64,000 nt of DNA. Source: Empedobacter sedimenti. GTDB taxonomy: Bacteria; Bacteroidota; Bacteroidia; Flavobacteriales; Weeksellaceae. The position numbers and the translations under genes are program-made. The DNA lies in contig NZ_JASCQG010000012.1 of NCBI RefSeq assembly GCF_030005555.1, positions 86,085-150,084 on the forward strand, given 5' to 3'. The stretch's first letter is position 1, and every line of letters starts with the position of its first letter. Shown one piece after another: positions 26,959-37,700 of the stretch. The notes under the pieces are model-generated. The model worked only from the letters and a program-made list of their open reading frames with translations, was not told the DNA's origin and did no database searches.

Positions 26959-27543
26959 TTAAATCTCGACATGCCCCCAGTTTTCACCAGATTTTATACG
27001 ATATAATTGCATTTCACTAATCCCGAATTGTTTTGCAATCAATCTCAATCGTGTTTTACGATTTGGATTGGCTAACATTTTCTTGATTCGAATAACATCA
27101 GTTGTTGTTAATTTATTACCATCCATTTTCTGACGTGTTTTTTTCGATTTTTCAATTCCATCTTCATATAAAGGACTATTCATAAAATGATCTCGGAACT
27201 CTTCTTTCGTTCCCCATTTTAGATTCGTCACATTATCATTATCTTTTACAAAATCAATATGCAATAAATAGGTTTGATCTTCTGTTGGTGGCGGTAAAAA
27301 TTTTTCAGCAACAAGATGATAAATCAAATTTTGAGTATACTTTTTACGACCAACTTCATCCTTATAACTGTAACGCAAAATTCTATATCCGTTTACATAA
27401 CTGCCTTTTAAAAGTCTACCATCTTCTTCCAAATCGTATTGATAACTAACCAAACGTCCGAAATTGGAAATTGCATAATTATTTCTTAAAGTACCTTTTA
27501 GTTCTACTTCTTTAAACTCTTCTCCAACAAGTATCTTTACCAT
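26959..27543 (-). CDS. NUMOD4/HNH-endonuclease-like protein
   Basis: The 194 residues have a NUMOD4-type segment (NNYAISNFGRLVS, residues 21-33) and then a HNH-like block: YHLVAEKFLPPP (His76), HIDFVKDNDNVTNLKWGT (His95, Asp97, Asn107). This is the layout of HNH homing endonucleases of phages. The C-terminal third (TTDVIRIKKM...AKQFGISEMQLYRIKSGENW) looks like a helix-turn-helix DNA-binding part. Whether it still cuts DNA is unclear, since the first His of the classic HNH triad is not obvious. It lies 140 bp from the broken TIGR02757 gene. Confidence 0.65.
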   Translation of the reverse strand: MVKILVGEEFKEVELKGTLRNNYAISNFGRLVSYQYDLEEDGRLLKGSYVNGYRILRYSYKDEVGRKKYTQNLIYHLVAEKFLPPPTEDQTYLLHIDFVKDNDNVTNLKWGTKEEFRDHFMNSPLYEDGIEKSKKTRQKMDGNKLTTTDVIRIKKMLANPNRKTRLRLIAKQFGISEMQLYRIKSGENWGHVEI

Positions 27544-27677
27544 TTGTTATTATTTATTGTACAAAATCTACGAGGTAATTAGTAAGATGAAATCGAATTT
27601 AGTTTTTTTCAACTAGTTTATGCGTTAAAAAACACTTAAGTTAATCTTAAAAAACACAATTTTATATAATGCTTTAC

Positions 27678-27938
27678 TCAAAATCCTTCAAAAACACCCA
27701 ATCCAAATAACGCAAAATCATATTTCACTGGATCATTTATATCCATTTCACGCAATTTTGTATCCAATTCTTTTAACGCTTTTGCATCGTTTTGTTTTCG
27801 AATCAAAATATTAAGTTTTCGGGCAACATTACCTGAATGAACATCCAAAGGACAAGAAAGAATAGAAGTTGGTATGGATTTCCAAATTCCTAAATCAACA
27901 CCTTGTTTGTCATCCCGAATCATCCAGCGCAAATACAT
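27678..27938 (-). pseudogene. C-terminal fragment of the host TIGR02757 (DUF2400) gene
   Basis: These 86 codons match the end of the intact TIGR02757 protein at 44733-45491, with nine differences in 85 aligned residues after the junction Met. The fragment starts exactly at the CATG where the island joins and has no promoter of its own that I can see. The piece with the first 169 host residues is at 45520-46053, so the two were one 254-residue gene before insertion. The function of TIGR02757 proteins is unknown. It could be read through from the integrase gene, but a free 86-residue tail is unlikely to work. Confidence 0.9.
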
Positions 27939-27963
27939 GTTTGCACGTATAAATAAGGTAGCA
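27936..27963 (+). other. Left attachment junction of the island
   Basis: CATG (27936-27939) is followed inward by a 24-bp arm beginning TTTGCACG and ending GGTAGCA. The same arm occurs in perfect inverted form at 45523-45546. Outward of CATG the sequence is host TIGR02757 coding DNA. The integrase stop codon begins one base inside the arm. Confidence 0.85.
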
Positions 27964-27964
27964 A

Positions 27965-29710
27965 TTAATTAATATAGTCAATTAACTGTAACTCTTTCAA
28001 ATTTATGGTATAATCATTAACATCAAAAGGAGTATCCTTTATCACTTCATATTCTAACGCTATGTCATCAACGTAGTCACTATTAGAAAAATAATCATCT
28101 TGGTTCATCTTTAAATCAAGAAATTTTTTATTTTCTAATAAGGGAGTAATAAATTTTTGTGTGTGATTTTCTTCCAGTTTGTTTAACAAATCATTCTTTT
28201 GAATTTTATTTTTTGGTAATAACAGATTAAACTGTTCCATAATTTTTGTAGAATGAAACATTAGTGGTGTTGGGAATCCGGAAAACAAAATTTCAACAAT
28301 AAATTCATTCGTAGAAAATTGTGAATGAATCTTAATATAATTTATGGTTTTATTAACGATGTCTTTTAGTTGTTGTTTACTAATATTTTTATAATTTAAT
28401 TGTTGAATCTCCTTGATTTCATCTACAGGATTGTTTGTATTTATTGTCAACAACTCATTTTTATACAAACTTATATCATGTTCTAATTGAGCGATTTCTT
28501 TAACAATATTATTGAATCTTTCATGTAAATCTTCATCCTGAGAATCATCTATAGTATCAATAAAATTAAGTAGTTTCGTTTTACGTGTTTTTAGATTTTT
28601 CAAATCTCCTTTAGACTTTTTGATTTGATTTCCTAATTCCTTCTTCCTTTGATCTTGTGAATAAGTTTTAGATAAAACATCATCAAAAATTGTCGATAAA
28701 AAGATTAAGTTAACAATAAATGTATCAAACTTTTTAATGGTTAAATTAATTGAATCACGACATTCAATTTGTACTTGATGGTTCCTATTACTACAACGAT
28801 ATACAGAAGTTCTACTCGACGGTTTGTGCATTCCGACATATTTATGAACTCCTCCACATTGACCGCAAATCATTTTATCACTTAAAAGATAAGAATACTT
28901 ATTCTTAACACCAGATTTGATCATTTTATTAGATCGAAAATCTTGAACTTTATCAAAAATTAATGGATCAATTATATGAAAATCTAAGTCATAACGAACC
29001 CTATTTTCTATATCACCTCTACTAAACCAAAATTCACCTTTATAAATTTTATTTTTAAGTATTCCATCTATTGTTGAACCAGACCATTTTTTATTCCCAC
29101 TTTTGGTAATATAACCCCTAGCGGTCATTTTATTTGCTATTTCATAAACTCCAACTCCATTTATAGATAAATCAAATATTTCTCTTACAATTTTTGACTC
29201 ATGTGGAATCTCTCTAAAATTATTATTTTCATCACGACCAATTCCAAGAGCTTTTACTCCATGTGTTTTACCTTTGCTAACTTTTAATCTATTAGCCGAT
29301 TTTACTTTTTGAGAGGTTACTTCGGCGTAAAAACTATTAATTAACGACATAATGTTGGCATTGAACATACTTTGTGGATCTGTGAGTTCAATTTTTTGGT
29401 TTCCTAAATAAAATTCAACTTTATGATTTATACATTCACCAGAAAACAAAACCCAAACTCCTAATTTACGTTCAACTCTTGCTTGGTCTATAGCATAGAA
29501 ATGTGTGATTTTTTTCTTTTTGATATCCTTCAGGAGGCGCAATAAACTTGGACGGTTTTCATCGGTACCAGTTATACCTTTGTCTTCATAAATTTCATAA
29601 GGTATGTTAAGACTTTTAGCTAATTTTATTCCCGAAACTGTTTGATCTTCGATGGAAAAATCGTTCTTGTTTGTTTTGGCGTTTGATGTTCTTACGTAGA
29701 TTCCGAGCAT
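27965..29710 (-). CDS. Large serine recombinase (integrase)
   Basis: The 581 residues have a resolvase catalytic domain (YVRTSN, Arg7 and nucleophile Ser9; ACE-type arginines in QARVERKLG), a recombinase domain (about 165-270, RDENNNFREIPHESKIVREIF), and a zinc ribbon (about 280-320, CGQCGG...CSNRN...C). A coiled coil (about 345-420) follows, then a long acidic C-terminus. This is the architecture of phage and ICE integrases that join attP and attB without host factors. The gene is transcribed towards the island's left end and its stop lies one base from the att arm. Confidence 0.93.
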   Translation of the reverse strand: MLGIYVRTSNAKTNKNDFSIEDQTVSGIKLAKSLNIPYEIYEDKGITGTDENRPSLLRLLKDIKKKKITHFYAIDQARVERKLGVWVLFSGECINHKVEFYLGNQKIELTDPQSMFNANIMSLINSFYAEVTSQKVKSANRLKVSKGKTHGVKALGIGRDENNNFREIPHESKIVREIFDLSINGVGVYEIANKMTARGYITKSGNKKWSGSTIDGILKNKIYKGEFWFSRGDIENRVRYDLDFHIIDPLIFDKVQDFRSNKMIKSGVKNKYSYLLSDKMICGQCGGVHKYVGMHKPSSRTSVYRCSNRNHQVQIECRDSINLTIKKFDTFIVNLIFLSTIFDDVLSKTYSQDQRKKELGNQIKKSKGDLKNLKTRKTKLLNFIDTIDDSQDEDLHERFNNIVKEIAQLEHDISLYKNELLTINTNNPVDEIKEIQQLNYKNISKQQLKDIVNKTINYIKIHSQFSTNEFIVEILFSGFPTPLMFHSTKIMEQFNLLLPKNKIQKNDLLNKLEENHTQKFITPLLENKKFLDLKMNQDDYFSNSDYVDDIALEYEVIKDTPFDVNDYTINLKELQLIDYIN

Positions 29711-29726
29711 AATTAGGATTTATACT

Positions 29727-29734
29727 CAAAATTA
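29727..29734 (-). promoter_or_regulatory. Integrase promoter, -7 box TAATTTTG
   Basis: A TAnnTTTG match lies 16 bp before the integrase ATG, in the 103-bp gap to the divergent Xre gene. A weaker TATTTTTA at 29783-29790 on the plus strand could serve the BREX operon. The close divergence suggests joint control by the Xre protein. Confidence 0.5.
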
Positions 29735-29813
29735 CGAATTTTCAAAAAGTGGAAAAAAAAATTATTATCTCATATAATTCACTATTTTTACCTCATTCGA
29801 TTAAAATTTCTAA

Positions 29814-30026
29814 ATGAATAGGATCAAGGAGGTTATAGAAAAGAAAGGAATAAAACAAACCTGGTTGGCTGATCAATTAGGCAAAAGTTATAATATGGTA
29901 AACGGTTATGTACACAACAGGCACCAACCATCATTAGAAACTTTGTACAAAATTGCAACCGTTCTTTCTGTGGAGGTAGAGGAGTTATTAATGAGCGTTA
30001 ATGATTATAAAAACAACAATGGGTAA
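29814..30026 (+). CDS. Xre/Cro-type helix-turn-helix regulator
   Basis: The 70 residues are almost only an HTH domain: KKGIKQTWLADQLGKSYNMVNGYVHNRHQPSLETLYKIA. It probably binds the divergent promoter region and controls the BREX operon and perhaps the integrase. Its stop overlaps the brxA start by 8 bp (ATGGGTAA), so it is the first gene of the operon. Described BREX regulators (BrxR) are WYL-domain proteins, and this small Xre protein takes that position here. Confidence 0.85.
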   Translation: MNRIKEVIEKKGIKQTWLADQLGKSYNMVNGYVHNRHQPSLETLYKIATVLSVEVEELLMSVNDYKNNNG

Positions 30027-30594
30027 ATATATTAATGAGTATAAATTTTCGTTAACAGGTGGATCCTTATTGTTGGATGAGATGATCTTAGTGAATCAGT
30101 GGCTAATTGATAACGATGCAACCATCGATCAATTTCAATTAGAGAATTTGGGTAAAGATCGAATAAAAACTAGTAAACGCGAATTTGCTGAGATCAAGCT
30201 TCGTATAGGACAACTATCATCTGAAGAACGTAAACTTTTAAGTGGTGGAACGTATGATATTCAGAAGTTAATTGCTTATATTTCTTGTGTAAGATCGTAC
30301 CGTATTCTACGTGAATTCATAGATGAAGTGATTTTAGATAAACTTTCAATTTTTGATCATAACTTAACAGACTATGACTATCAAAAATTCTTTAATAACA
30401 AAGCAGATCAGAATCCAAGAATTGAAAAGTTAGCAGATTCCACTAAAGACAAGGTGAAACAAGTTTCGTTTAGAATACTTGTTCAATCTGGATTATTAGA
30501 CGATATCAAAACTAAAACAATAATAAAACCTATATTAGATTTCCCTTTACAAAGTATTCTAAGTGAAGATGATTTAAAATACTTATTACAGTAG
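30019..30594 (+). CDS. brxA: BREX protein BrxA (DUF1819)
   Basis: This 191-residue protein matches the BrxA family, with KYKFSLTGGSLLLDEM-type start (YKFSLTGGSLLLDE) and a helical body. I prefer the ATG at 30019: an in-frame ATG at 30001 lies deeper in the regulator gene and adds six atypical residues. BrxA is a DNA-binding protein needed in some BREX systems. It opens the canonical brxA-brxB-brxC-pglX-pglZ-brxL order and is 2 bp from brxB. Confidence 0.85.
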   Translation: MGKYINEYKFSLTGGSLLLDEMILVNQWLIDNDATIDQFQLENLGKDRIKTSKREFAEIKLRIGQLSSEERKLLSGGTYDIQKLIAYISCVRSYRILREFIDEVILDKLSIFDHNLTDYDYQKFFNNKADQNPRIEKLADSTKDKVKQVSFRILVQSGLLDDIKTKTIIKPILDFPLQSILSEDDLKYLLQ

Positions 30595-30596
30595 CT

Positions 30597-31196
30597 ATGA
30601 GTGATGAACTACAAATTAAACGAGATTTTGATACCATTTTTAATATTACTTCCTCTGCTGGATTTCTAAAAATGGAATCATTGAATGGTGAGATTCCGTT
30701 TTGGATTGCACCATATGAGGTGAAGTTACATAATGAGTATGAGAAACAAATTGAGAACCTAAGGAAGAAATTAAAAACTAATTCAATCCAAGCATTAGTA
30801 ATCGATTTATTTGAATTATCATCGGAGATAATATTCGAGGATTTCTCGATTGACCAAATCGAAAAATTGGAACAAAGGAAGAATAAGGATCAATTTAAAC
30901 GTGCATTACAAGCGACTTTAAATATTCATGAAATATTCATACCTAAAATTAAAGAAAGACTTGGATCAGAATATTATGATCTTTTGATTTTAAAGAACGT
31001 AGGAAGTCTATATCCATTTATGCGTTCGCATACTATATTAAACAACTTACAAAGTGCCATTAAAACAAAACCTGTATTAATGTTTTATCCGGGTACTTAC
31101 ACCGGACAGTCACTAAACCTTTTTGGGGAGTTGATGGACGATAATTACTATAGAGCAAACAACATACTAAAACATAAAAAATTCATCCATGAGTAA
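30597..31196 (+). CDS. brxB: BREX protein BrxB (DUF1788)
   Basis: This 199-residue protein matches BrxB by position and features: WIAPYEVKLHNEYEKQIENL, an internal LVIDLFELSSEII and a C-terminal VLMFYPGTYTGQSLNLFG. The last motif is typical of DUF1788. Its biochemical function is not settled, but it is required in type I BREX. Its stop overlaps the brxC start by 8 bp. Confidence 0.87.
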   Translation: MSDELQIKRDFDTIFNITSSAGFLKMESLNGEIPFWIAPYEVKLHNEYEKQIENLRKKLKTNSIQALVIDLFELSSEIIFEDFSIDQIEKLEQRKNKDQFKRALQATLNIHEIFIPKIKERLGSEYYDLLILKNVGSLYPFMRSHTILNNLQSAIKTKPVLMFYPGTYTGQSLNLFGELMDDNYYRANNILKHKKFIHE

Positions 31197-34100
31197 ATTT
31201 AAACAGCTTTTTCTTAACGATTACAGCAGACCTATTGAAACGGTTGTAAAAGCTGATGACAAGGAACATATTTATACTGAAGTTAAAGAATACGTTGTAA
31301 CGAATGAGATCCAAAAACGTATTACAAATTTCTTTGAAGCATATAATGATCAAGCCACAACTAATGGGGTTTGGATTAGTGGTTTCTTCGGTTCAGGTAA
31401 GTCTCACCTGTTAAAGATTCTTAGCTATGTACTTGAAAATAAAATTGAAAATGGTGAAGCTTTAGGACAAATTTTTGCAAACAAAATCCAGGATGATCCG
31501 AAGTTAAAAGCAGATATTGAAACTTCATTATCTAAATACCAATCGGAAAGTATTTTGTTTAATATTGATCAACATGCTCAGATTACTTCTAAGAAAGATA
31601 ATGATGCTATCTTACAGGTTTTCTACAAAGTGTTTTACGATCATCAAGGTTTCTTTGGATTTGCTCCCCATGTTGCAGAGTTAGAATCATATTTAACAGA
31701 AGAAGGTGTTTACGATCAATTTAAAGTTGAATTTGAAAATGAGTTTGCTAAACCGTGGATTGAGGCACGTAATAAATATTCACACCCTTTAGTAGAAGAA
31801 GCAATTACAATTGCGTGTGCTAAGGTGTTTAATAAGCCTGAAGAACAATTCGAAGGGTATTTAGACAAATTAGAAAATCAACTGAAGTTTTCAATCGAAG
31901 ATTTTGCAAATCGAGTACAAAAGTATATCAATAGCAAAGGGAAGAAATTTAGACTTAATTTCTTTGTCGATGAAATTGGTCAATATATTGCCGATAACGG
32001 AAGCCTAATGTTGAATCTTCAAACTATCGCAGAATCTTTAGATACCAAATGTAATGGTAGATCGTGGGTTATTGTAACATCACAACAAGATTTAGAGGCG
32101 GTAATTGGTGATGAAACAATCAAACAGAACCAAGATTTTTCTAAGATCCAAGGTCGTTTTGCAATCAAGATTCCATTAACCTCATCAAATGTAGATGAAG
32201 TAATTGAAAAACGTTTATTAGAGAAAAATGATACTGGTAAAAGTGAGTTAGGATCATTTTATACGAAAGAAAATCAGAACCTGAAGACACTTTTGAGTTT
32301 CTCTGAACATGGTGTACAATTCCTTGGGTACAATGACACGAATGATTTTGTAAATAAATATCCATTTGTTCCATATCAATTCGATTTGTTCCAACAGTGT
32401 ATTAAGTCATTGTCTAAACATAATGTATTCCAAGGACAAAATGCATCTGTAGGGGAACGTTCAATGTTGGGAGTGTTTCAAGAGGTTTTAAAATATATTC
32501 CAGAAGACAGCTCAATCGAACATTTGGTATCATTTGATCAACTGTTCAATGGTTTAGAAACAGCATTAATCTCTAATGCCTACAATTCAATTTTATTAGC
32601 AAATAATCAATTAAAGCATAATCCACTTGCTATCCGTATTCTGAAAGCATTATTCTTAGTGAAATACTACGATAGTTTTAAAGCGACACAACGTGATGTA
32701 ATGGTGTTACTTTTAGATGATGCTACGGTTGATTTAACGAAATATACAGAACAGGTTGAGCAAGCACTTACTTTATTAGAAGAACAGTCTTATATTCAAC
32801 GAAAAGGGGATTTCTACGAGTATTTAACGGATGAAGAGAAAGATGTTGAGGAAGAAATTAAATCAACTGAAATTGATTCATTAGCAATTGAGAAAAGTAT
32901 CAACGAATATGTTTTTGATGGAATAATCAAAGAAACTAAATTAAAATATTTTTTTAACAAACAAGATTTTGAATATTCTCGATACGTTGATGGTACACTA
33001 ATGAACAACCGTGATCGTGAGATTAAAATTCATATAGTTACACCAGTATTTACTCAATATTCTAATGACAATTATTTTACTGGTAATACAGTAGCAGAAA
33101 ATGGATTGTTGTTTATTAAATTGCCAGAAGACAAACGATTACTTTCTGAAATCCGTATGATCAATAAAACGGAATCTTACATTCGTAAAGCAAATTCGAA
33201 TGCAGCAAGTGATTCGGTGCGTAGAATTTTAATGGAGAAAGGGAATCAATTAACGGAGCGTAAAGCAGCAGTGATACGTTTACTTGAACAATTGATTCCA
33301 AAAGCTACCTTCTATTTAAATGGACAAGCTTATTTTGGTTCTACATCAAATGATGCTAAAACAAAGGTCTTAGATGCATTCCAAAACTTAGTTGAAGTTG
33401 CTTATTCAGATTTAAAGTTAATTGGTACAGCTAATTATGATGAAGGGCAATTAAACGTGATTATGAATCGTTCATCAGCTGAATTATTTGGTGATGATGA
33501 AACATCATTAAATGATGCAGAGAAGCGTGTATTATCATTTTTAGAGCGTCGTAAACAAGGACAAGAATTAACAACATTATCAGCGATTAAAGATATGTTC
33601 CAAACGAAACCTTATGGTTGGAAACCGTTGGCAACATTTTGTATCGTAGCATCATTATATAAACGTGGTAAAATTGAAGCTAAAAAAGATTTCACAATCT
33701 TAGATGATAAAGCCTTCCTAAGAAGTTTAGATAACAATACAACTTGGAATGCAACAACGATAGAGGTTCAAGTAGAAATTGATCCACGCAAACTGAATCA
33801 ATTAAAAAGCTTACACAACGATTTATTCAACGAGTCAAATGTTGGGATAGATCCTCGTAGTATTGCTCAAAATTTCAAACAAAAAGTTAACGAAGAATCA
33901 ATTAAGGTTAAAGGATATTTAAACCAAGCTTCAAATTACCCATTTTTAAGTATTCTGAGTACGTTTAAAGATAGTTTGGATATAGTATATCAATTAGATC
34001 AGAATAAGTTATATGAAGAGCTTAATAGCTTTGAAGATGAGTTGTTAGACTTTAAGGAAGATGTGTACGAAGCGATCCAGGAATTCATGTCTGGAGAGCA

Positions 34101-34761
34101 AAAAAATATCTTTGATAGCGTTCGTTTATTCTTAACAGGTAATACGTCTAATTTCAATTTTGTCGAGAAACAAAAGATCGAAAAATTAGAAGGAATATAT
34201 AATGATGCTAAACCATACGCACAAAATAAAATGCGTGATGCTAAAGCGTTAATGGATGAAATTAAGAAAGAGGTTTTAGAGATCATTAAACAAGAACGTA
34301 CACAAACTATTGATGCTTTCGAGAAGACAATTCAAAAGTTGATGGATGATGAGCTATTCAATGAATTAAAAGAAAACCAAAAGGATATTATTTTAATTCC
34401 ATATCGTGAGAAGATTGAATCTTCAAAGGATGAACGTTTCATCGAATCATTACAATTGGCACGTAAAACATTAGAAGAAATGTATACGAACTCTATGAAT
34501 AAGATCGTCGAATTCATTGAGAAAAACAATCCTCAGCCATATCCTGATGAACCACAAGTTGGTACTGGTGATAATACAACTCCAGTAGTAAAAGAGCCTG
34601 TTGTTAAACCAAAAAGCTTTATCAATAAAACAGAAGTTTTAAAGCTCGTAAAGTTTACGAAAGCTCGTTTGGAAAGTGCAGATGATGTGGAAGCTTACAT
34701 TACTGAATTAAAAAACAAAATGATCGAACAAATTAACCAAGACAAAAATATTACGCTATAA
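31189..34761 (+). CDS. brxC: BREX ATPase BrxC
   Basis: This 1190-residue protein has a P-loop in GFFGSGKSHLLKIL (Walker A, residues 65-72) and a Walker B-like NFFVDEIGQYI near residue 260, followed by a conserved VTSQQDLEAVIG. The C-terminal half is helical with coiled-coil segments (about 960-1120) and a Pro-rich linker near 1125. BrxC is the large core ATPase of BREX, proposed to assemble with PglX, PglZ and BrxB during methylation and exclusion. The length fits the family (about 1200). Confidence 0.92.
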   Translation: MSKFKQLFLNDYSRPIETVVKADDKEHIYTEVKEYVVTNEIQKRITNFFEAYNDQATTNGVWISGFFGSGKSHLLKILSYVLENKIENGEALGQIFANKIQDDPKLKADIETSLSKYQSESILFNIDQHAQITSKKDNDAILQVFYKVFYDHQGFFGFAPHVAELESYLTEEGVYDQFKVEFENEFAKPWIEARNKYSHPLVEEAITIACAKVFNKPEEQFEGYLDKLENQLKFSIEDFANRVQKYINSKGKKFRLNFFVDEIGQYIADNGSLMLNLQTIAESLDTKCNGRSWVIVTSQQDLEAVIGDETIKQNQDFSKIQGRFAIKIPLTSSNVDEVIEKRLLEKNDTGKSELGSFYTKENQNLKTLLSFSEHGVQFLGYNDTNDFVNKYPFVPYQFDLFQQCIKSLSKHNVFQGQNASVGERSMLGVFQEVLKYIPEDSSIEHLVSFDQLFNGLETALISNAYNSILLANNQLKHNPLAIRILKALFLVKYYDSFKATQRDVMVLLLDDATVDLTKYTEQVEQALTLLEEQSYIQRKGDFYEYLTDEEKDVEEEIKSTEIDSLAIEKSINEYVFDGIIKETKLKYFFNKQDFEYSRYVDGTLMNNRDREIKIHIVTPVFTQYSNDNYFTGNTVAENGLLFIKLPEDKRLLSEIRMINKTESYIRKANSNAASDSVRRILMEKGNQLTERKAAVIRLLEQLIPKATFYLNGQAYFGSTSNDAKTKVLDAFQNLVEVAYSDLKLIGTANYDEGQLNVIMNRSSAELFGDDETSLNDAEKRVLSFLERRKQGQELTTLSAIKDMFQTKPYGWKPLATFCIVASLYKRGKIEAKKDFTILDDKAFLRSLDNNTTWNATTIEVQVEIDPRKLNQLKSLHNDLFNESNVGIDPRSIAQNFKQKVNEESIKVKGYLNQASNYPFLSILSTFKDSLDIVYQLDQNKLYEELNSFEDELLDFKEDVYEAIQEFMSGEQKNIFDSVRLFLTGNTSNFNFVEKQKIEKLEGIYNDAKPYAQNKMRDAKALMDEIKKEVLEIIKQERTQTIDAFEKTIQKLMDDELFNELKENQKDIILIPYREKIESSKDERFIESLQLARKTLEEMYTNSMNKIVEFIEKNNPQPYPDEPQVGTGDNTTPVVKEPVVKPKSFINKTEVLKLVKFTKARLESADDVEAYITELKNKMIEQINQDKNITL

Positions 34762-34763
34762 CC

Positions 34764-37700
34764 ATGAATACCTCTCAACTAAAATCTTTTGCACAACAAG
34801 CTCGTTTAAAGTTAATGGAGCAAGTTGGTGCTAAACTACATTATGTATTAAATGTAGATTCAGCAGCAATTCGTGGGAAAGAGCAAGAATTAATTAAATT
34901 AAAAGCAGAGCTGAACGAAATCGGTGAACAAGCTTTAGTAGAAAAAGTTGCTTATACTTGGTTCAATCGTTTAGTCGCTATTCGTTTCATGGATGCGAAT
35001 GGTTTCCAACCATTCAATGTGTCGATTATTTCTCCAGTAGAAGGTTCTCAATCTTCATTAGCTGAAGTCATCGAATTGATACAAGGTGGAAACATTCCAG
35101 AAGAATTAAACTTAGATCGTGGTTTAATTAATGATCTGTTAGATGGTAAAGCCGTTTCTAACAACCCCAACAACGAAATTATGCGTATGGTGTTGGTGGA
35201 AGCGTGTAATTACTACCACAGTTTATTTCCGTTCTTATTTGAGAAAATTAATGATTATACCGAATTACTTTTACCAGACGATTTAGTTTCTCCGATTTCT
35301 ATCCTTGCCGATGTTGTAAAAGGGATGTTGAAAGAAGATTGTGCCGAAGTGGAGATTATCGGTTGGTTGTATCAGTTTTATATTTCTGAGAAGAAAGATG
35401 AAGTTTTTGCAGGTACAGGTAGAGTTAAAAAAGAAGATATACCAGCAGCTACCCAATTGTTTACACCACGTTGGATTGTAGAGTATATGGTGCAAAATAC
35501 GGTTGGGAAACTATGGTTGTTAAATAAACCAAATTCTTCGTTGAAGGATTTTATGCCCTATTATATTGAGACTGAAAATACTGATGATTACTTACACATT
35601 AATTCAGTTGAAGAAATTAAATTGTTGGATCAAGCGTGTGGTAGTGGACACATTTTGGTATATGGTTTTGAGTTATTAGCCAAAATATATGAGGAAGAAG
35701 GGTATTCTTCTTCAGAGATTCCTGCTAAGATCATTGAGAATAACTTGCATGGTTTTGAAATTGATGAACGTGCATCACAATTGGCATCATTTGCAATTGT
35801 AATGAAAGCACGTCAGTATTACCGTCGTTTTTTCCGTAAGGTAGCTGAACCTAAAATCGTGTGTTACATTGATACTCGTTTTACAGAAGACGAGATTGCA
35901 ACGATTATAGACAAATACAACGTAAACGATCAGAATGTACTAAGCTATGATCTTAAGTTATTAGACCAAGCAACGAATTTAGGATCGTTAATGCAACCTT
36001 ATTCTACGTTACAGGTTTTAGAAGCTATTTTAGCCCAACTACAAGCTGAAGGAGAGACTTCAGACTTATTTTGGTATCCAACCCAAGAGAAGTTAAAACT
36101 TGCTTTGAAACAATTAATTCCTTTAGCGCATAAATACCATTGTGTGGTAGATAACCCCCCGTATATGGGTGGTGGAAATATGAATAATGAGCTAAGTAAT
36201 TACGTAAAAAAGAACTACCCAAAGTCGAAAGCCGATTTAATGGCGTGCTTTATGGAAGCTGGATTAGCTGCTTTAGTTGATAAAGGTTATTTAGGAATGA
36301 TTAACCAACATTCATGGATGTTTTTATCTTCTTATGAACAGTTAAGAAAACATTTAATCGAAACTATTCATATTGATACATTATTACATCTTGGTCCACG
36401 TACTTTCCCAGAAATTGGTGGTGAAGTGGTACAAAATGCAGCTTTTACATTTGTTAATCATATTTCATATTCAAAAGGTAAATACCTACGCTTATTGAAT
36501 TATGGTTCATCAGAATTAAAAAGAAATAAATTAATAAATATATTAGAACAAGATAATTCTGATAGTATAATTATTTCTGATCAAAATAATTTTAATAAAA
36601 TACCATGTTCTAGATTAGGATATTGGGTTAATGAAAATAATTTCCATTTATTTAGTAATAAAAAAGTAAGGACAATCAGTGTGCCTCAAACAGGTTTACA
36701 AACAAGTGATAATACAAGATTTTTAAGGGAATGGTTTGAAATTAAAATTCAAAATTTAAATTTTAGTTGTAAATCTGTTTTTGATACTACACATAGACAA
36801 TATAAATGGTATCCTTATAATAAAGGTGGGAATTATAAATGGGCAGGAGATAGATATGCAGTAATCAATTGGGGAAACAATGGATTCGAGATAAAACAAT
36901 TTAATGCTTATTTAAATTCAATAAGAAGTTCTTCTATAGGAATAGGAAGTATTGAATATTTTTTTAAATCTGGAATTACAACAAAAAAAATAGGTGGGAA
37001 TTTTTCAGCAAGATTTGTGCCTGAAGGGTTTATTTTTGACTCTGGAGGACCTTTATTTTTTTCAGATAATGATAAATATTTACTTGGATTTTTTAATAGC
37101 ACTGTAATCAAGTTCTTTCTAAGTATATACAATCCCACTTTAAATTTTCAAGTTGGTGATATTTCTGATGTACCAATAATAATTTCTAATGAAGATGTTA
37201 TCAATAAAATTGTTCAAAATTTAATTAATATATCATTAGTTGAATGGAATTCTCGTGAAACTTCATGGGATTTTACTAAAAATGAATTAGTCCGTTTATC
37301 GAGTGAAAAATTATCATCTTCAATAGAGAGTTATAAAGCATACTGGAAAGAACAATTTTATAAATTGCATCAAAATGAAGAAGAATTAAATAGCCAGTTT
37401 ATCGAAATTTATGGTTTACAAGATGAGCTTACAACAGATGTTCCTTTAGAAGATATTACGATCCTAAAAGACGAAACGGAGATTGTTAATGGAGAATTGG
37501 TGTTTAAGGAGAAAGAACTTATTGTTCAGTTTATTTCCTATGCTGTGGGTTGTGTTTTTGGTCGCTATTTTTTAGATAAAGAAGGTTTAATTTTAGCTAA
37601 CCAAGGAGAAACGTTCCAAGACTTTTTAGCAAAAGTGGGTAAATCCAAAGAGCAATTACAATTTGTACCAGACGAAGATAACATTGTACCCTTACTAGAA

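Noticed and set aside
32814..34529. Minus-strand open frames inside brxC
   Set aside because: They are Ser/Leu-rich shadows of the brxC coding frame without motifs or upstream signals. The same holds for small frames inside sucC, pglX and other genes.
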